A stretch of DNA of 24,566 nt from Gammaproteobacteria bacterium UBA7449 (GCA_002477465.1 DLPV01000033.1:6338-30903), one strand, 5' to 3'. Positions 6,877-16,085 are shown, counted from the first letter of the stretch. The notes: generated by a model not told the origin, from the sequence alone. Numbers and translations: made by a program.

Positions 6877-8766
6877 ATGATCTCCCTGAACAATGTCACC
6901 CTGATGCGCGGCAATCAAACGCTGTTTGAAGATGCCAACCTGACTCTGCGCGGCGGGCAGCGCACGGGCATCATCGGACGTAACGGTGCCGGCAAGACCA
7001 GTCTGTTCAAAGCCCTTGAGCAGGAGATTCCTATTGAACAGGGATCGATCAAACTCCCCAACGGCCTGCGCACTTCAACAATGTCGCAGGAAACGCCAGG
7101 CAGCAATCACAGCGCGCTGGAATTCGTTATCGATGCCGACACCGAGTTCCGTCGACTCGAGCAGGCACTGCAAGATGCAGAAGCAGAAGATGATCACAAC
7201 GCCCTGGCGCAGCTGCATGGTGACCTGGAAAACATCGATGGCTACAACATCAGCAATCGTGCTGAACAGCTTTTGTCTGGTCTCGGTTTCAGCAAGGCGC
7301 AGTACCACAATCCCATTAGCAGCTTCTCTGGCGGCTGGCGCGTGCGGCTAAACCTCGCGGCGGCGCTTATGTGCCCATCCGATCTGCTTATGCTCGACGA
7401 ACCCACTAACCACCTGGATCTAGAGGCTACGGTGTGGTTAGAACAATGGCTGCAGCGCTACCAGGGAACCTTGCTGATTATTTCCCACGACCGTTCCTTT
7501 CTCGATGCTGTAATCGGGCATGTCATCAGCTTCGAAGGTGGCGACCTAGTGGCTTATACCGGTAACTACAGCGCCTTCGAAAAGTTGCGGGCGGAGCGCC
7601 TGACGCTGCAGGCCGCCATGATTGCAAAACAGCAGAAGCGCCGTGACGAGATAGAAGACTTTGTGCGCCGCTTCCGCGCCAAGGCCAGCAAGGCAACCCA
7701 GGCACAAAGCAGGTTGAAAGAATTGAACCGCATGCAGGAGATCGCGCCCGCACATATCGATTCCCCTTTCCGCTTCCACTTCCCTAAACTTGACCAGCTG
7801 CCCAATTTCCTTATGCAGGTGGAAGCACTCACCATAGGCTTCGACGCGCCGCTGGTGCAGAAAATCAATCTCGCTGTTAGATCCGAAACGCGAATTGGTT
7901 TATTAGGATTCAATGGCAGCGGCAAATCCACTCTGCTGAAGGTGCTGGCGCAACAGCTTGAGCCCTTAGCCGGCGACATTACTCGTGCGAAAAAACTGAA
8001 GGTTGGCTACTACGCCCAACACCAGGTAGATGAACTTAACCAACAGTCCACGCCTTTCGAGTTAATCCAGAAACTCGATCCCAAAGCCAGCGCGCAGGAA
8101 GTTCGCAATTATCTCGGCGGTTTCGATTTTCGGGGCGACCGCATCAATGAAAAGATTGGCATCTTCTCAGGTGGTGAGAAAGCGCGCCTGGCGCTTGCCA
8201 AAGTCGTGCGCAGCGAACCCAACCTGCTGCTAATGGATGAGCCAACTAATCACCTGGATCTGGAGATGGTGCATGCTCTCACCGTTGCCCTGCAGGAATA
8301 TGAGGGGGCACTGATTATCGTATCCCATGACCGTCACCTGCTGAGCAACACGGTAGATGAGTTCTACTCTATTCATCATGGGGTCTTTGCCGAGTTCAAG
8401 GGCGATCTAAAAGAGTACGAGAAATGGCTTTCGAAACAGCAAACGCCAGGACAGGATTATCCAGCCAGCAGCAACGCCGGTTCCCCAGAGCAGAAGCTCG
8501 ACAAGAAGCAACAGCGCCAGCAGGCAGCAGCCATTCGCGAACAAAAGGCGCCACTGCGAAAGCGGGAGAAGCAGCTAGAGCGAGACATCGACCGGTTAAA
8601 TAAGGAGTTGGGCAAGATTGAAGTCTTGCTAGCTGACAGCGCGCTCTATGATGACGAGAATAAGGCAAAACTCACCAAAGCCCTGCAGCAGCAGGGCGAT
8701 TTGAAAACCGAGCTAGCTAAAACAGAAGAGGCGTGGCTGGAGGTTCTCGAGCAACTCGGCGTCTAA
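6877..8766 (+). CDS. yheS: ABC-F family ATPase YheS
   Basis: This is a soluble ABC-F protein with two ATPase cassettes and no membrane domain. The family acts on the ribosome, where members ease stalled or difficult translation. The 629 residues match the length of E. coli YheS (about 637). Cassette 1 has GRNGAGKTS near residue 36 and FSGGWRVRLNLA with LLMLDEPTNHLD near 150-175. Cassette 2 has GFNGSGKST near 345 and FSGGEKARLALA with DEPTNHLD near 430-460. The linker carries FRAKASKATQAQSR, typical of the ABC-F interaction motif, and the C-terminus (about 525-629) is a charged coiled coil. It appears to be a single gene with no close operon partner. Confidence 0.93.
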   Translation: MISLNNVTLMRGNQTLFEDANLTLRGGQRTGIIGRNGAGKTSLFKALEQEIPIEQGSIKLPNGLRTSTMSQETPGSNHSALEFVIDADTEFRRLEQALQDAEAEDDHNALAQLHGDLENIDGYNISNRAEQLLSGLGFSKAQYHNPISSFSGGWRVRLNLAAALMCPSDLLMLDEPTNHLDLEATVWLEQWLQRYQGTLLIISHDRSFLDAVIGHVISFEGGDLVAYTGNYSAFEKLRAERLTLQAAMIAKQQKRRDEIEDFVRRFRAKASKATQAQSRLKELNRMQEIAPAHIDSPFRFHFPKLDQLPNFLMQVEALTIGFDAPLVQKINLAVRSETRIGLLGFNGSGKSTLLKVLAQQLEPLAGDITRAKKLKVGYYAQHQVDELNQQSTPFELIQKLDPKASAQEVRNYLGGFDFRGDRINEKIGIFSGGEKARLALAKVVRSEPNLLLMDEPTNHLDLEMVHALTVALQEYEGALIIVSHDRHLLSNTVDEFYSIHHGVFAEFKGDLKEYEKWLSKQQTPGQDYPASSNAGSPEQKLDKKQQRQQAAAIREQKAPLRKREKQLERDIDRLNKELGKIEVLLADSALYDDENKAKLTKALQQQGDLKTELAKTEEAWLEVLEQLGV

Positions 8767-8927
8767 GCCGGCAGCGCACCAAAGCGCTAGCGGGGGTTGG
8801 TGAAGCGGGCGCGCGGATTCCGCTAATCTGCTTACTGTACTTTTGAGCCGACCACTTTATTATGTGGAGCAAGTAATGCGCTCACTGCGCCCAGCCAGCC
8901 CATAGCGCCACAAAAACAGGAAAATCC

Positions 8928-10817
8928 ATGCAGCCCAAAACCAAAAGCCGTCTAGCGCCACTCATTCTCCTCGCCAGGTCTTTACTATCTCTGACACTCG
9001 CCCAGCTCTTCCTGCTCTCACAGTCAGCCTTTGCCCAGGACGTGGCAAGCGATGGCGATTTCGAAGAGGGTCAGTCTCAATACCAGTTGGCCTGCGCCGA
9101 GTGCCATGAAGGTGCCCTGCTGGAAGCACCACAGCGCACTGCCCTGGCGCTGTTTCCCCCCGAGCGTATCGTGCAGTCACTGGAGTCCGGCATCATGGCC
9201 ACCGCGGGCATGGCCCTGACCCGGGACGAGAAACGCCAGGTTGCCTACTACCTGACTGGCCGCCGCTACGATGAGAACCAGACCGACACGGCCAGTTTCA
9301 GCTGTGAGCCAGGTTTATCTCCCGGCGCAAAACTGACGCGTGCCCTGGCCTGGAATGGCTGGGGTGGCGAGGTGGGAAATACACGCTATCGCGCCAATGA
9401 AACCACACTGACGAAAGACAATGTGGGCCAACTCCAGTTGAAATGGGCCTTCGCCTTTCCCAACGCGACTCGTTCCAGGGCGCAGCCGGTGGTCACCCCC
9501 GAAGTCGTATTCACCGGCAGTCAGGACGGCACGATTTATGCGTTGGATAGCGACAATGGCTGTCCTTTGTGGACTTTCAATGCCGACGGCGAAGTGCGCG
9601 GATCCTTATTCGTGGACACAGATGACGAGGGCGTGCCGGAAACAATCCTGTTCGGCGACTTTACCGCCCATGCCTATGCCGTTAATGCACAGACCGGCGA
9701 ACTGTTGTGGAAGACCAAAGTGCATGACCACGAGGCTGCCATCGTTACCGGTTCCGTCATCGCCCATGAAGATACCTTGATCGTGCCGTTGTCATCACTC
9801 GAAGTGATTCTTGCTTCACGCACGGATTACCAATGCTGCACCTTTCGCGGCGCGCTGGTCGCGCTCAGCATCAGCACCGGTGAAGAACTATGGCGAACCC
9901 ACACCACTGACCGGCCCCGCCCAACCATTCTGAGTTCCGCTGGCACTCAGCAATATGGCCCTTCCGGGGCACCCATCTGGGCGAGCCCGACCATCGATGC
10001 CGAACGTAATCTGGTCTATGCAGGCACCGGTGAAAACTATTCCTCGCCCGCCAACGAATACAGCGATGCAGTACTGGCAATGGACCTCGACAGTGGCGAA
10101 CTGATCTGGTCCGCGCAGCTGACGCGGGATGACGCCTGGAATGGGGCATGCTCCCGCAATGCGCCAAACTGCCCAGAGGAAGATGGGCCAGACTATGACA
10201 TCGGTGCTTCGCCCATCCTTACTCAGGATGAAAACGGCAGAGATATCATCATGGTTGGGCAAAAATCCGGCATGGTATATGCCCTCAACCCTGATAACGG
10301 CGGTTTGATCTGGGAACAGCGTGCCGGCAGTGGCGGCACCATGGGCGGCATTCATTATGGTATGAGCGCCAACGCCGAAAAACTCTTTGTCGGCGTTTCT
10401 GACCTGCCCACCAACAACCCCTATAACGTCGGACCGAGTCACCCTGGCATTCATGCCTTTCGACCCAGCACCGGGGATATACTGTGGCGCAGAGATCTCA
10501 GCAACCAGTGTGAGGAGTCTCGCTTCCTGTGCTGGCACGGCATCTCCGCCGCGGTAAGCAGCACGGATGAGCTGGTGTTTGCCGGCAGTCTGGACGGCAT
10601 TCTCAGGGCCTTCGATGCCGACAACGGCGACATTCTCTGGGAAACCACCACGCTACAAGACTTCGGCGCACCCAATGGCATCGAAGCCAGGGGCGGCGCG
10701 ATTGAGGCTGATGGCCCCATTGTAGTGAACGGGAAAGTATATGTGACGTCTGGTTACGACAAGTGGAATGAAGCACCGGGCAATGTCTTACTGGTCTATT
10801 CACTCAATGGTGAATGA
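8928..10817 (+). CDS. PQQ-dependent dehydrogenase, polyvinyl-alcohol-dehydrogenase-like, with haem c domain
   Basis: This is a periplasmic quinohaemoprotein that would oxidise an alcohol and pass electrons to its own cytochrome c domain. A signal peptide ends near AFA-Q (residue 36). CAECH at residues 56-60 is the haem c attachment site, and GMALTRDE near 90 may hold the Met ligand. From about residue 140 a beta-propeller follows with at least seven W-motif repeats such as YALDSDNGCPLW, YAVNAQTGELLW, LAMDLDSGELIW and FDADNGDILW. The vicinal cysteine pair in YQCCTFRG matches polyvinyl-alcohol dehydrogenases. The true substrate is unknown, and secondary or polymeric alcohols are plausible. AGGA lies 8 bases before the ATG. 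The PQQ cluster about 3.5 kb upstream can supply its cofactor. Confidence 0.88.
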   Translation: MQPKTKSRLAPLILLARSLLSLTLAQLFLLSQSAFAQDVASDGDFEEGQSQYQLACAECHEGALLEAPQRTALALFPPERIVQSLESGIMATAGMALTRDEKRQVAYYLTGRRYDENQTDTASFSCEPGLSPGAKLTRALAWNGWGGEVGNTRYRANETTLTKDNVGQLQLKWAFAFPNATRSRAQPVVTPEVVFTGSQDGTIYALDSDNGCPLWTFNADGEVRGSLFVDTDDEGVPETILFGDFTAHAYAVNAQTGELLWKTKVHDHEAAIVTGSVIAHEDTLIVPLSSLEVILASRTDYQCCTFRGALVALSISTGEELWRTHTTDRPRPTILSSAGTQQYGPSGAPIWASPTIDAERNLVYAGTGENYSSPANEYSDAVLAMDLDSGELIWSAQLTRDDAWNGACSRNAPNCPEEDGPDYDIGASPILTQDENGRDIIMVGQKSGMVYALNPDNGGLIWEQRAGSGGTMGGIHYGMSANAEKLFVGVSDLPTNNPYNVGPSHPGIHAFRPSTGDILWRRDLSNQCEESRFLCWHGISAAVSSTDELVFAGSLDGILRAFDADNGDILWETTTLQDFGAPNGIEARGGAIEADGPIVVNGKVYVTSGYDKWNEAPGNVLLVYSLNGE

Positions 10818-11183
10818 ATAGCTAATTAAGCCCTAAGCAAAGGCGCCAGCTAACCCATTTAAGCCGCGCCCTCACTCCCTGATACCTGCTCCTGTTTTCT
10901 GCTTGAGTTTTGCTCAACGTTTCTGCTTTCGTATTTGGGCGAGCTTGGGATGGAAGCCGCTCAGTCAGGCCCTCCAGTCTGGATCAAGGCAACATTGCAG
11001 CGAATTTGCGCAAACAGTGGCGAGAAAGCGCATTTATTCAGCGCTTGCGGCTGGTCAAGCACCTGCCAAGAATGCTAAGCCATTGTTTGGAATAGCATTT
11101 AAATGTTGGTTCGATTATTGCTGCTATATATATGCTTACAGGCTTAGGCCTTCAGCTAACAATAAACTAACGAGGACACTGAT
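10818..11183. other. Intergenic region without a supported gene
   Basis: These 366 bp hold short open frames (for example 10903-11226 and 10910-11095), but their Cys/Trp/Arg-rich translations resemble no family and one runs into the next gene. A weak hairpin (TTGAG/CTCAA, 10903-10917) might follow the dehydrogenase transcript. An AT-rich stretch at 11121-11136 (CTATATATATGC) could be the -10 region for the small membrane-protein gene that follows. Confidence 0.5.
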
Positions 11184-11444
11184 ATGGGACTCTGGGGATT
11201 TTTGGCGCTCTCAACGCCTTTCGTAATGCTGATGCTTATCATCGCTATTTGGACCGAGCACAAAAAAAACATGAAGAAACTCGAGAATGAAAAGCTTGAG
11301 ATTCAACAGGCGAATGTCCAGCATGAAGTCAGCGATGCCGTGGGCCGGGAAATTAAGGAAATCCTGGCTCGCATTGAGGTATTGGAAGCGATTGTGACTG
11401 ATCGTAAGTTTGACCTGAGCGAGAAAATTACCCGCTTGAAGTAA
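11184..11444 (+). CDS. PspB-like small membrane protein
   Basis: This 86-residue protein has one N-terminal membrane helix (about residues 4-23, FLALSTPFVMLMLIIAIW), then a charged coiled-coil tail ending in RIEVLEAIVTDRKFDLSEKI. The helix plus the LE-I-L/V-D tail resembles PspB, the inner-membrane partner of PspC in the phage-shock envelope stress response. No pspA, pspC or pspF lies nearby, so it is an orphan. Such orphans are common in marine gammaproteobacteria. GAGGA lies 7-8 bases before the ATG. It could instead be an unrelated helix-plus-coil protein. Confidence 0.75.
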   Translation: MGLWGFLALSTPFVMLMLIIAIWTEHKKNMKKLENEKLEIQQANVQHEVSDAVGREIKEILARIEVLEAIVTDRKFDLSEKITRLK

Positions 11445-11601
11445 CAGTAACGGCTGGGAGCCAGACTCCCAGTCTCTCCCCATGGTTGGTCAGCGGCAGC
11501 AAAACCGAATTTAAGCTCGCATACCCTGTTATTCCGGACAACGCTTGGGCATAATCGAGCGCTCCGTTCTGCAGTCAACTTTTGGTCTACCAAGCGCCCT
11601 C

Positions 11602-12564
11602 ATGTTCTTCAAAAATTCTCGCCTGTTCGCCCTCACCGAAACTTTCAGTCTTAGCCAGGAAGAGTTGGAAACCCAACTTACCGAACAGCTTTTTACCCCC
11701 TGCAGCAAGTATGAAAAATCCCGTATCGGTTGGGTCAGCCCAATAGACGCTGCCTACGCGGCCGAGGGGGAAGAAGAAGCGCCCATGCTGACCCACGTCA
11801 TTGGCGACTACATCATGGTGTGTGCGCAAAAGCAGGATCGGCTGCTGCCAGCCTCGGTGGTGCGCCAGGAGACCGAAGAGAAAGTCGCTGAAATTGAGCA
11901 GCGCCAGGCGCGTAAAATCTTTCGCAAGGAGAAGCGCCAGATCCAGGATGATGTCTACGCCACGCTATTGCCCCGGGCCTTCACCAAGAATCAGCCGACG
12001 TATGCCTTTATTTCTGTAAAGGAAAAACTGCTGGTAGTCGATAGCGCCAGTGCACCAAGGGCCGAGGAAGTCGTTAATCTGCTGCGGGACAGCCTGACTT
12101 CATTCCCGGTTGGCCTGCCATCTACCCGCACAGCGCCCGCCGATGTCATGACCCGCTGGCTGCGAGACAAAAAACTCAGCGCTAACTTTAGCCTGCTCGA
12201 GGACGTGGTTTTACACAATCCCCTGGACAGCAGCAACGTAGTGCGCTGCGCCAGTCAGGATCTCACCGGCGATGAAATTGCCGCCCACCTCGAGGCGGGT
12301 AAACAGGTCAAGAGCCTGGGCGTGAGTTGGAATAACATGATCCATTGTGTCATCAACGATGATCTCTCCATCAAGCGCCTGCAGTTTGAAGCCGTTGAGG
12401 AAGACGATGTCGGTTCGGATGAGGTCACGCCTGCCCAGAAGTTCGATCAGGACTTCGCCTTGATGACTCTGGAGTTGAGCGGCTTCTTTGAATCCCTGTT
12501 TTCAGCCTTCGGCGGCCTGGACGACCCTAAGCCGTTTAGCCGGAAAAACAAGGACGAAGAATAA
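11602..12564 (+). CDS. rdgC: Recombination-associated protein RdgC
   Basis: RdgC forms a ring on double-stranded DNA and limits RecA loading, acting in replication and recombination. The 320-residue product begins MFFKNSRLFALTE, matching the family N-terminus, so this ATG is preferred over an upstream one at 11545 that would add 19 unrelated residues. Conserved stretches include FTPC near residue 30, GWVSP, LLPRAF, and the C-terminal FDQDFALMTLELSGF. E. coli RdgC has 303 residues, and the extra length is an acidic insertion near 280 (EEDDVGSDE) and a charged tail. It ends 14 bp from the convergent GST-like gene. Confidence 0.95.
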   Translation: MFFKNSRLFALTETFSLSQEELETQLTEQLFTPCSKYEKSRIGWVSPIDAAYAAEGEEEAPMLTHVIGDYIMVCAQKQDRLLPASVVRQETEEKVAEIEQRQARKIFRKEKRQIQDDVYATLLPRAFTKNQPTYAFISVKEKLLVVDSASAPRAEEVVNLLRDSLTSFPVGLPSTRTAPADVMTRWLRDKKLSANFSLLEDVVLHNPLDSSNVVRCASQDLTGDEIAAHLEAGKQVKSLGVSWNNMIHCVINDDLSIKRLQFEAVEEDDVGSDEVTPAQKFDQDFALMTLELSGFFESLFSAFGGLDDPKPFSRKNKDEE

Positions 12565-12578
12565 AGATAGGCGTAGCG

Positions 12579-13604
12579 CTATTGCGTTGACGAGTCGAGC
12601 AGCTTCTCGCAGCCGGTGCCCGCAAGCACATCATCCACCGCAGCCTTTGCATTCGCAGCCAAAGCTTTGTATTCCTGCTGTATCCAATGCACACAGTGAG
12701 CGTGATACTTAAACGTGGCGTGCTGCCAGGGTTTGCCTGCCACTGTGGTGTGCACTTGCGCCTCTCCTGCCAGGGCCGCCGCGTGATTCGCCAACATGAC
12801 TGGCACATAGGTGCGGCCCATTTCTTTCAAAATGCCTTCGAGGGCAGCGCCTGCGTGATCCAAATCCCGCCAATGTGAGTCGGCAGGCTCAAGACCGGAA
12901 AGATCATCCATCGCCGAAACCCAGGCGTAAACACGGGGCGCATGTGCCAGCGTCATGGCCACTGCGGTGGGGTCGAACTGGGCGAGTTGGGTCAGCTGAC
13001 CATAGATTGCAAAGTCAGAGGCCCCGGGCCGCTCTCCCATGACATAAGGCGCAGTCTTCAAGAGCGTATTGAAGCTTTCAAGAAAGCGACGATAGCTTTC
13101 CTCAATGACCGCTGCGGTGGTGTCGTTAGAACCCACCACATACAGCCTGTCCTCCTGGCGCTTGCGGAAAGCCGCAGTTTTCGCTGCAATCTCCTCATCG
13201 CTCGCCGTGATTCCGCCCCAGTAAGGCAAAACCTCAGACGCCATCTTGGCATCGGCTTCGTAGTGCCAACGAATGTGAAACATCGGCCGCGTTAGCCACT
13301 CGTCCCCGTAGTCTTCGATCAGGTAGTCCAAAAACCGCAGCGCTGAGTCGGCAGGGATGACTGACCGTCCGGCATACACAGATTCGAGGCGCCTAATTAT
13401 AAACGTGGTATCTATCGTCGCCTTCAGCTCGCCGTTTTCATCTTCAAGGTAAACTACAGGAAGCAGGTCCACCTTGGGTTTTGGGAGACCCGCGGGTTGG
13501 CCAAGGCCATGCTGAATGAAGCTGTAGGGAATATGACGGTAGCGCAGCAGGCTAAGCATCTTCCGCGTATAGGGTGATCCGGGTACACCTTTAATCTGGA
13601 GCAT
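12579..13604 (-). CDS. Glutathione S-transferase family protein
   Basis: The 341-residue protein starts with a thioredoxin-fold domain: MLQIKGVPGSPYTRKMLSLL, where the SPYTRK segment replaces a CxxC site, and LLPVVYLEDENGE with the cis-Pro. A C-terminal all-helical domain from about residue 85 contains APYVMGERPGASDFAIYGQL, the usual GST C-terminal signature with the N-capping Asp. At 341 residues it is longer than a typical GST (about 210), with roughly 100 extra residues at the C-terminus. The substrate is unknown. AGGGGAG lies about 9 bases before the ATG. It converges on rdgC and stands alone. Confidence 0.85.
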   Translation of the reverse strand: MLQIKGVPGSPYTRKMLSLLRYRHIPYSFIQHGLGQPAGLPKPKVDLLPVVYLEDENGELKATIDTTFIIRRLESVYAGRSVIPADSALRFLDYLIEDYGDEWLTRPMFHIRWHYEADAKMASEVLPYWGGITASDEEIAAKTAAFRKRQEDRLYVVGSNDTTAAVIEESYRRFLESFNTLLKTAPYVMGERPGASDFAIYGQLTQLAQFDPTAVAMTLAHAPRVYAWVSAMDDLSGLEPADSHWRDLDHAGAALEGILKEMGRTYVPVMLANHAAALAGEAQVHTTVAGKPWQHATFKYHAHCVHWIQQEYKALAANAKAAVDDVLAGTGCEKLLDSSTQ

Positions 13605-13727
13605 GGAGGCAACTCTCCCCTTCTGGACCTCATGTATTTACTTGCCCGGATACTCTAATCCAGGCATGAAACGATTGCTGAATCAGGGCGCGTGAGATTC
13701 TAGTTATTTGCGGGCTCTTAACTGGCG

Positions 13728-13988
13728 CTATGCAGCGTTTCGCCTTGCTTCCCAGAGATCGTATTCTGCCTGCATGCGTACCCACATTTCAGCACTGGTG
13801 CCAAGTTCTGATTCGAGAACAATGGCGAAAGACGGTGAGATTCCGCGCTTGCCATTAACGATCTCATTGATCTTTCGAGACGCACAGCCGCAGCGTCGCG
13901 CCAGAGCAGACTGATTCAATCCCATTTCTGTCATATAGACTTCAGCCAGTACCTGTCCTGGATGCATGGGTGCAGGATTAGAAATCAT
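13728..13988 (-). CDS. higA: HigA-type antitoxin (XRE helix-turn-helix)
   Basis: This 86-residue antitoxin of a type II system starts MHPGQVLAEVYMTEMGLNQ after a short lead, the standard HigA pattern. The helix-turn-helix spans about residues 23-50 (NQSALARRCGCASRKINEIVNGKRGI). It should bind and neutralise the toxin encoded 2 bp upstream and repress the shared promoter. Toxin-first order is characteristic of higBA. The C-terminus (AEMWVRMQAEYDLWEA) matches the family. Confidence 0.92.
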   Translation of the reverse strand: MISNPAPMHPGQVLAEVYMTEMGLNQSALARRCGCASRKINEIVNGKRGISPSFAIVLESELGTSAEMWVRMQAEYDLWEARRNAA

Positions 13989-13990
13989 AA

Positions 13991-14287
13991 TTAGCCTTTG
14001 TGGTAGTTCTCGATTTTCACTTCAGAAAATCCACCTTCGCTAAATCTGAAAGTAATGCACCAGGGTAAGCCGATGGTAATACTCCAATAGCCTTTCCTTT
14101 CACCCTTTAGCTTGTGCAGGAGAATATTGGGCGGCTGTCCTTTTATCTTCAGATCTTCCAGCATACGCGTACTGTGCATGATCGTCAGCAGGGCCTCGGC
14201 ACGAAGCCAATACTCCCTCGGTAGCGTCTTCGAAGAATTCGATTCCCAAATGTCTTTGGTAACTTTACCTGTAAAGCTGGTAATCAT
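13991..14287 (-). CDS. higB: HigB-type toxin (RelE superfamily)
   Basis: This 98-residue toxin belongs to the RelE/HigB family, whose members cleave mRNA on the ribosome. Family segments visible are ALLTIMHSTRMLEDL, LLHKLKGERKGYWSITI and WCITFRFSEG, then the terminal IENYHKG. It is full length, with key basic residues (Lys/Arg in the KLKGERKG strand and Arg in TFRF) present, so it is probably active. It overlaps nothing and is followed after 2 bp by the antitoxin gene. The operator and promoter lie directly upstream. Confidence 0.9.
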   Translation of the reverse strand: MITSFTGKVTKDIWESNSSKTLPREYWLRAEALLTIMHSTRMLEDLKIKGQPPNILLHKLKGERKGYWSITIGLPWCITFRFSEGGFSEVKIENYHKG

Positions 14288-14299
14288 AGTTTAGCACGG

Positions 14300-14328
14300 C
14301 TATTACACTATTACACCTAGTGTAATAG
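14300..14328 (-). promoter_or_regulatory. Operator of the higBA pair
   Basis: CTATTACACTA (14300-14310) and TAGTGTAATAG (14318-14328) are perfect 11-bp inverted repeats 13 bp before the toxin start. A second ATTACAC (14310-14316) sits between them in direct repeat, giving three half-sites. A TATAAG-like -10 (revcomp near 14331-14336) overlaps the edge. Repression by the HigA or HigBA complex is the expected use. Confidence 0.8.
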
Positions 14329-14489
14329 ACTTATAGAATCGGCAAGATAGACAAGCCAGAATTGATCTGAGAGTGTAGCCCAGGATTAGAAAAGCACCTT
14401 AAATTAATGAAAATTCAGTTCACTTTACTGACTATTTCTGGAAAATGGCGAGTCCCTGGCTCCCACTCATTATAATCAGCGGTAATCGA

Positions 14490-16085
14490 ATGACTCGTCT
14501 CCTACTAATCACAGCTCTCGCTTCACTACTTTGCTATTGCACTGCGAATACCGGGCAGGCTTCCGTTGCCGATCATCTGCCTGAAGGCATTCTGGCCGCC
14601 ACCCTGCCTGAGATTGCTGACGCCTTGCAAAACGGCGATATCAGCGCCGAAGCACTGGTTGAATCCTATTTGGCGCGTATTCAGCGGGTAGATGAATCCG
14701 GTCCAGCGCTGCAGAGTGTGCTTACCATAAACCCTGACATCATCGCTCAGGCGCGTACCCTGGATGCAAAACGTGCAGCTGGTGAAGCGCTGGGGCCACT
14801 GCATGGCGTGCCCATCCTGTTAAAAGACAATATTGAAAGTCTGGACAATATGCCCACGACCGCTGGCTCGCTGGCCTTGCAGGATAACTTCACTGAGCGG
14901 GATGCACCGCTGGTAGCGGGGCTGCGCGCAGCCGGCGCGCTAATCCTGGGCAAAACTAATCTCAGCCAGTGGGCCAACTTCCGCTCCTCTGACTCTATGA
15001 GCGGCTGGTCGGCCCTCGGCGGTCAGGTCCGTAACCCGCACATGCTGGACCGTAATCCCTGCGGCTCCAGTTCCGGATCGGGTGCCGCCATGGCGGCCTC
15101 ACTGGCTGCAGGAACCGTTGGCACGGAAACCAATGGTTCGGTGATCTGCCCCTCCAATGCCAATGGCATTGTTGGCTTCAAGCCTACGGTAGGACTGGTA
15201 CCCCAACAGTACATCGTACCAATTTCCTCGTCCCAGGATACTGCTGGCCCAATGACCAAGAGCGTTCGCGGCGCAGCCATGATGTTAAGCGCCATGGCCA
15301 GTGGACCAATGAAGACTGACTACGTCTCTGGCCTGACTGACAACGCACTGCGCGGCGTGCGAGTTGGCGTATTGCGATATGCAGCTGGCAGCAATAGCGA
15401 TATTGTTAATCTGTTTGACCTGGCACTACAAGAAATAGAAGCCGCCGGCGCAGTGCTGATCGAGATTGAAGACGCGCCTCCACGTCCAGACAATTTTGGC
15501 AGGGACGCCTCCGCCGTCCTGCACTATGAATTCAAGGCCACACTTAATGACTACCTCGCGTCAACACCTAGTCCAGTAACGACCCGCACCTTAAGCGACG
15601 TTATCGCCTTCAACCAAGAGCATGCCGATGTTGAGCTTGCGCTGTTTGGCCAGGATATCTTTGATGAATCGAATGCGCTTGGCGATCTCAGTGAAGCTGC
15701 ATATACCTCAGCCAGAGACAACGTTCAGGCAGCGACCCGCGCTGGCGGGATCGATATGTTGCTGAGGGAATATGATGTCGAGGTATTAGTGGCACCGTCT
15801 GGCGCTGTCACACCAAGGGTGGATCCCATAAATGGCGACGTCTGGCCTTCTTTTCCTGGCGCTGGCGGCATGGCCGCGATTGCCGGGTATCCCCATCTCA
15901 CCGTGCCCATGGGAACCGTTCACAGCTTGCCGGTAGGGGTCTCTTTCATTGGTGGCGCAAACCAGGATGCCAGGATTCTTGGCTTTGGCTATGCCTATGA
16001 AAGTCGTAGCCAACTGCGCGCCGAACCACAGTATCTGCCGGACGCCGAGGCGCTGGCGGAAATCGAAAGCGCCATGAACAAGTAG
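14490..16085 (+). CDS. Exported amidase (amidase signature family)
   Basis: This is an amide hydrolase with the Ser-cisSer-Lys triad. Lys112 is in ILLKDNI, the cis-Ser is in GSSSGSGAA (about residues 192-200), and the nucleophile is Ser217 in ETNGSVICPS. The start at 14490 (MTRLLLITALASLL) gives a clean signal peptide that probably ends near GQA. The ATG at 14445 would put 15 residues in front of it. CYC near residue 20 does not make a good lipobox. The 531 residues match GatA-like secreted amidases, and periplasmic location is expected. The natural substrate is not known. A same-strand hydrolase follows after about 100 bp. Confidence 0.88.
   Translation: MTRLLLITALASLLCYCTANTGQASVADHLPEGILAATLPEIADALQNGDISAEALVESYLARIQRVDESGPALQSVLTINPDIIAQARTLDAKRAAGEALGPLHGVPILLKDNIESLDNMPTTAGSLALQDNFTERDAPLVAGLRAAGALILGKTNLSQWANFRSSDSMSGWSALGGQVRNPHMLDRNPCGSSSGSGAAMAASLAAGTVGTETNGSVICPSNANGIVGFKPTVGLVPQQYIVPISSSQDTAGPMTKSVRGAAMMLSAMASGPMKTDYVSGLTDNALRGVRVGVLRYAAGSNSDIVNLFDLALQEIEAAGAVLIEIEDAPPRPDNFGRDASAVLHYEFKATLNDYLASTPSPVTTRTLSDVIAFNQEHADVELALFGQDIFDESNALGDLSEAAYTSARDNVQAATRAGGIDMLLREYDVEVLVAPSGAVTPRVDPINGDVWPSFPGAGGMAAIAGYPHLTVPMGTVHSLPVGVSFIGGANQDARILGFGYAYESRSQLRAEPQYLPDAEALAEIESAMNK

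Noticed and set aside
9888..10538. 216-codon minus-strand open frame
   Set aside because: It lies wholly inside the quinoprotein gene, opposite a clear propeller domain, and has no family features.
10903..11226. 107-codon plus-strand open frame before the PspB-like gene
   Set aside because: Its composition is unlike protein, it overlaps the PspB-like start in another frame, and has no ribosome binding site.
12565..12578. Terminator between rdgC and the GST-like gene
   Set aside because: Only 14 bp and no stem with a T-run.
14528..14560. Lipobox in the amidase signal peptide (CYC)
   Set aside because: The residues before each Cys do not fit the L-[AS]-[GA]-C pattern.
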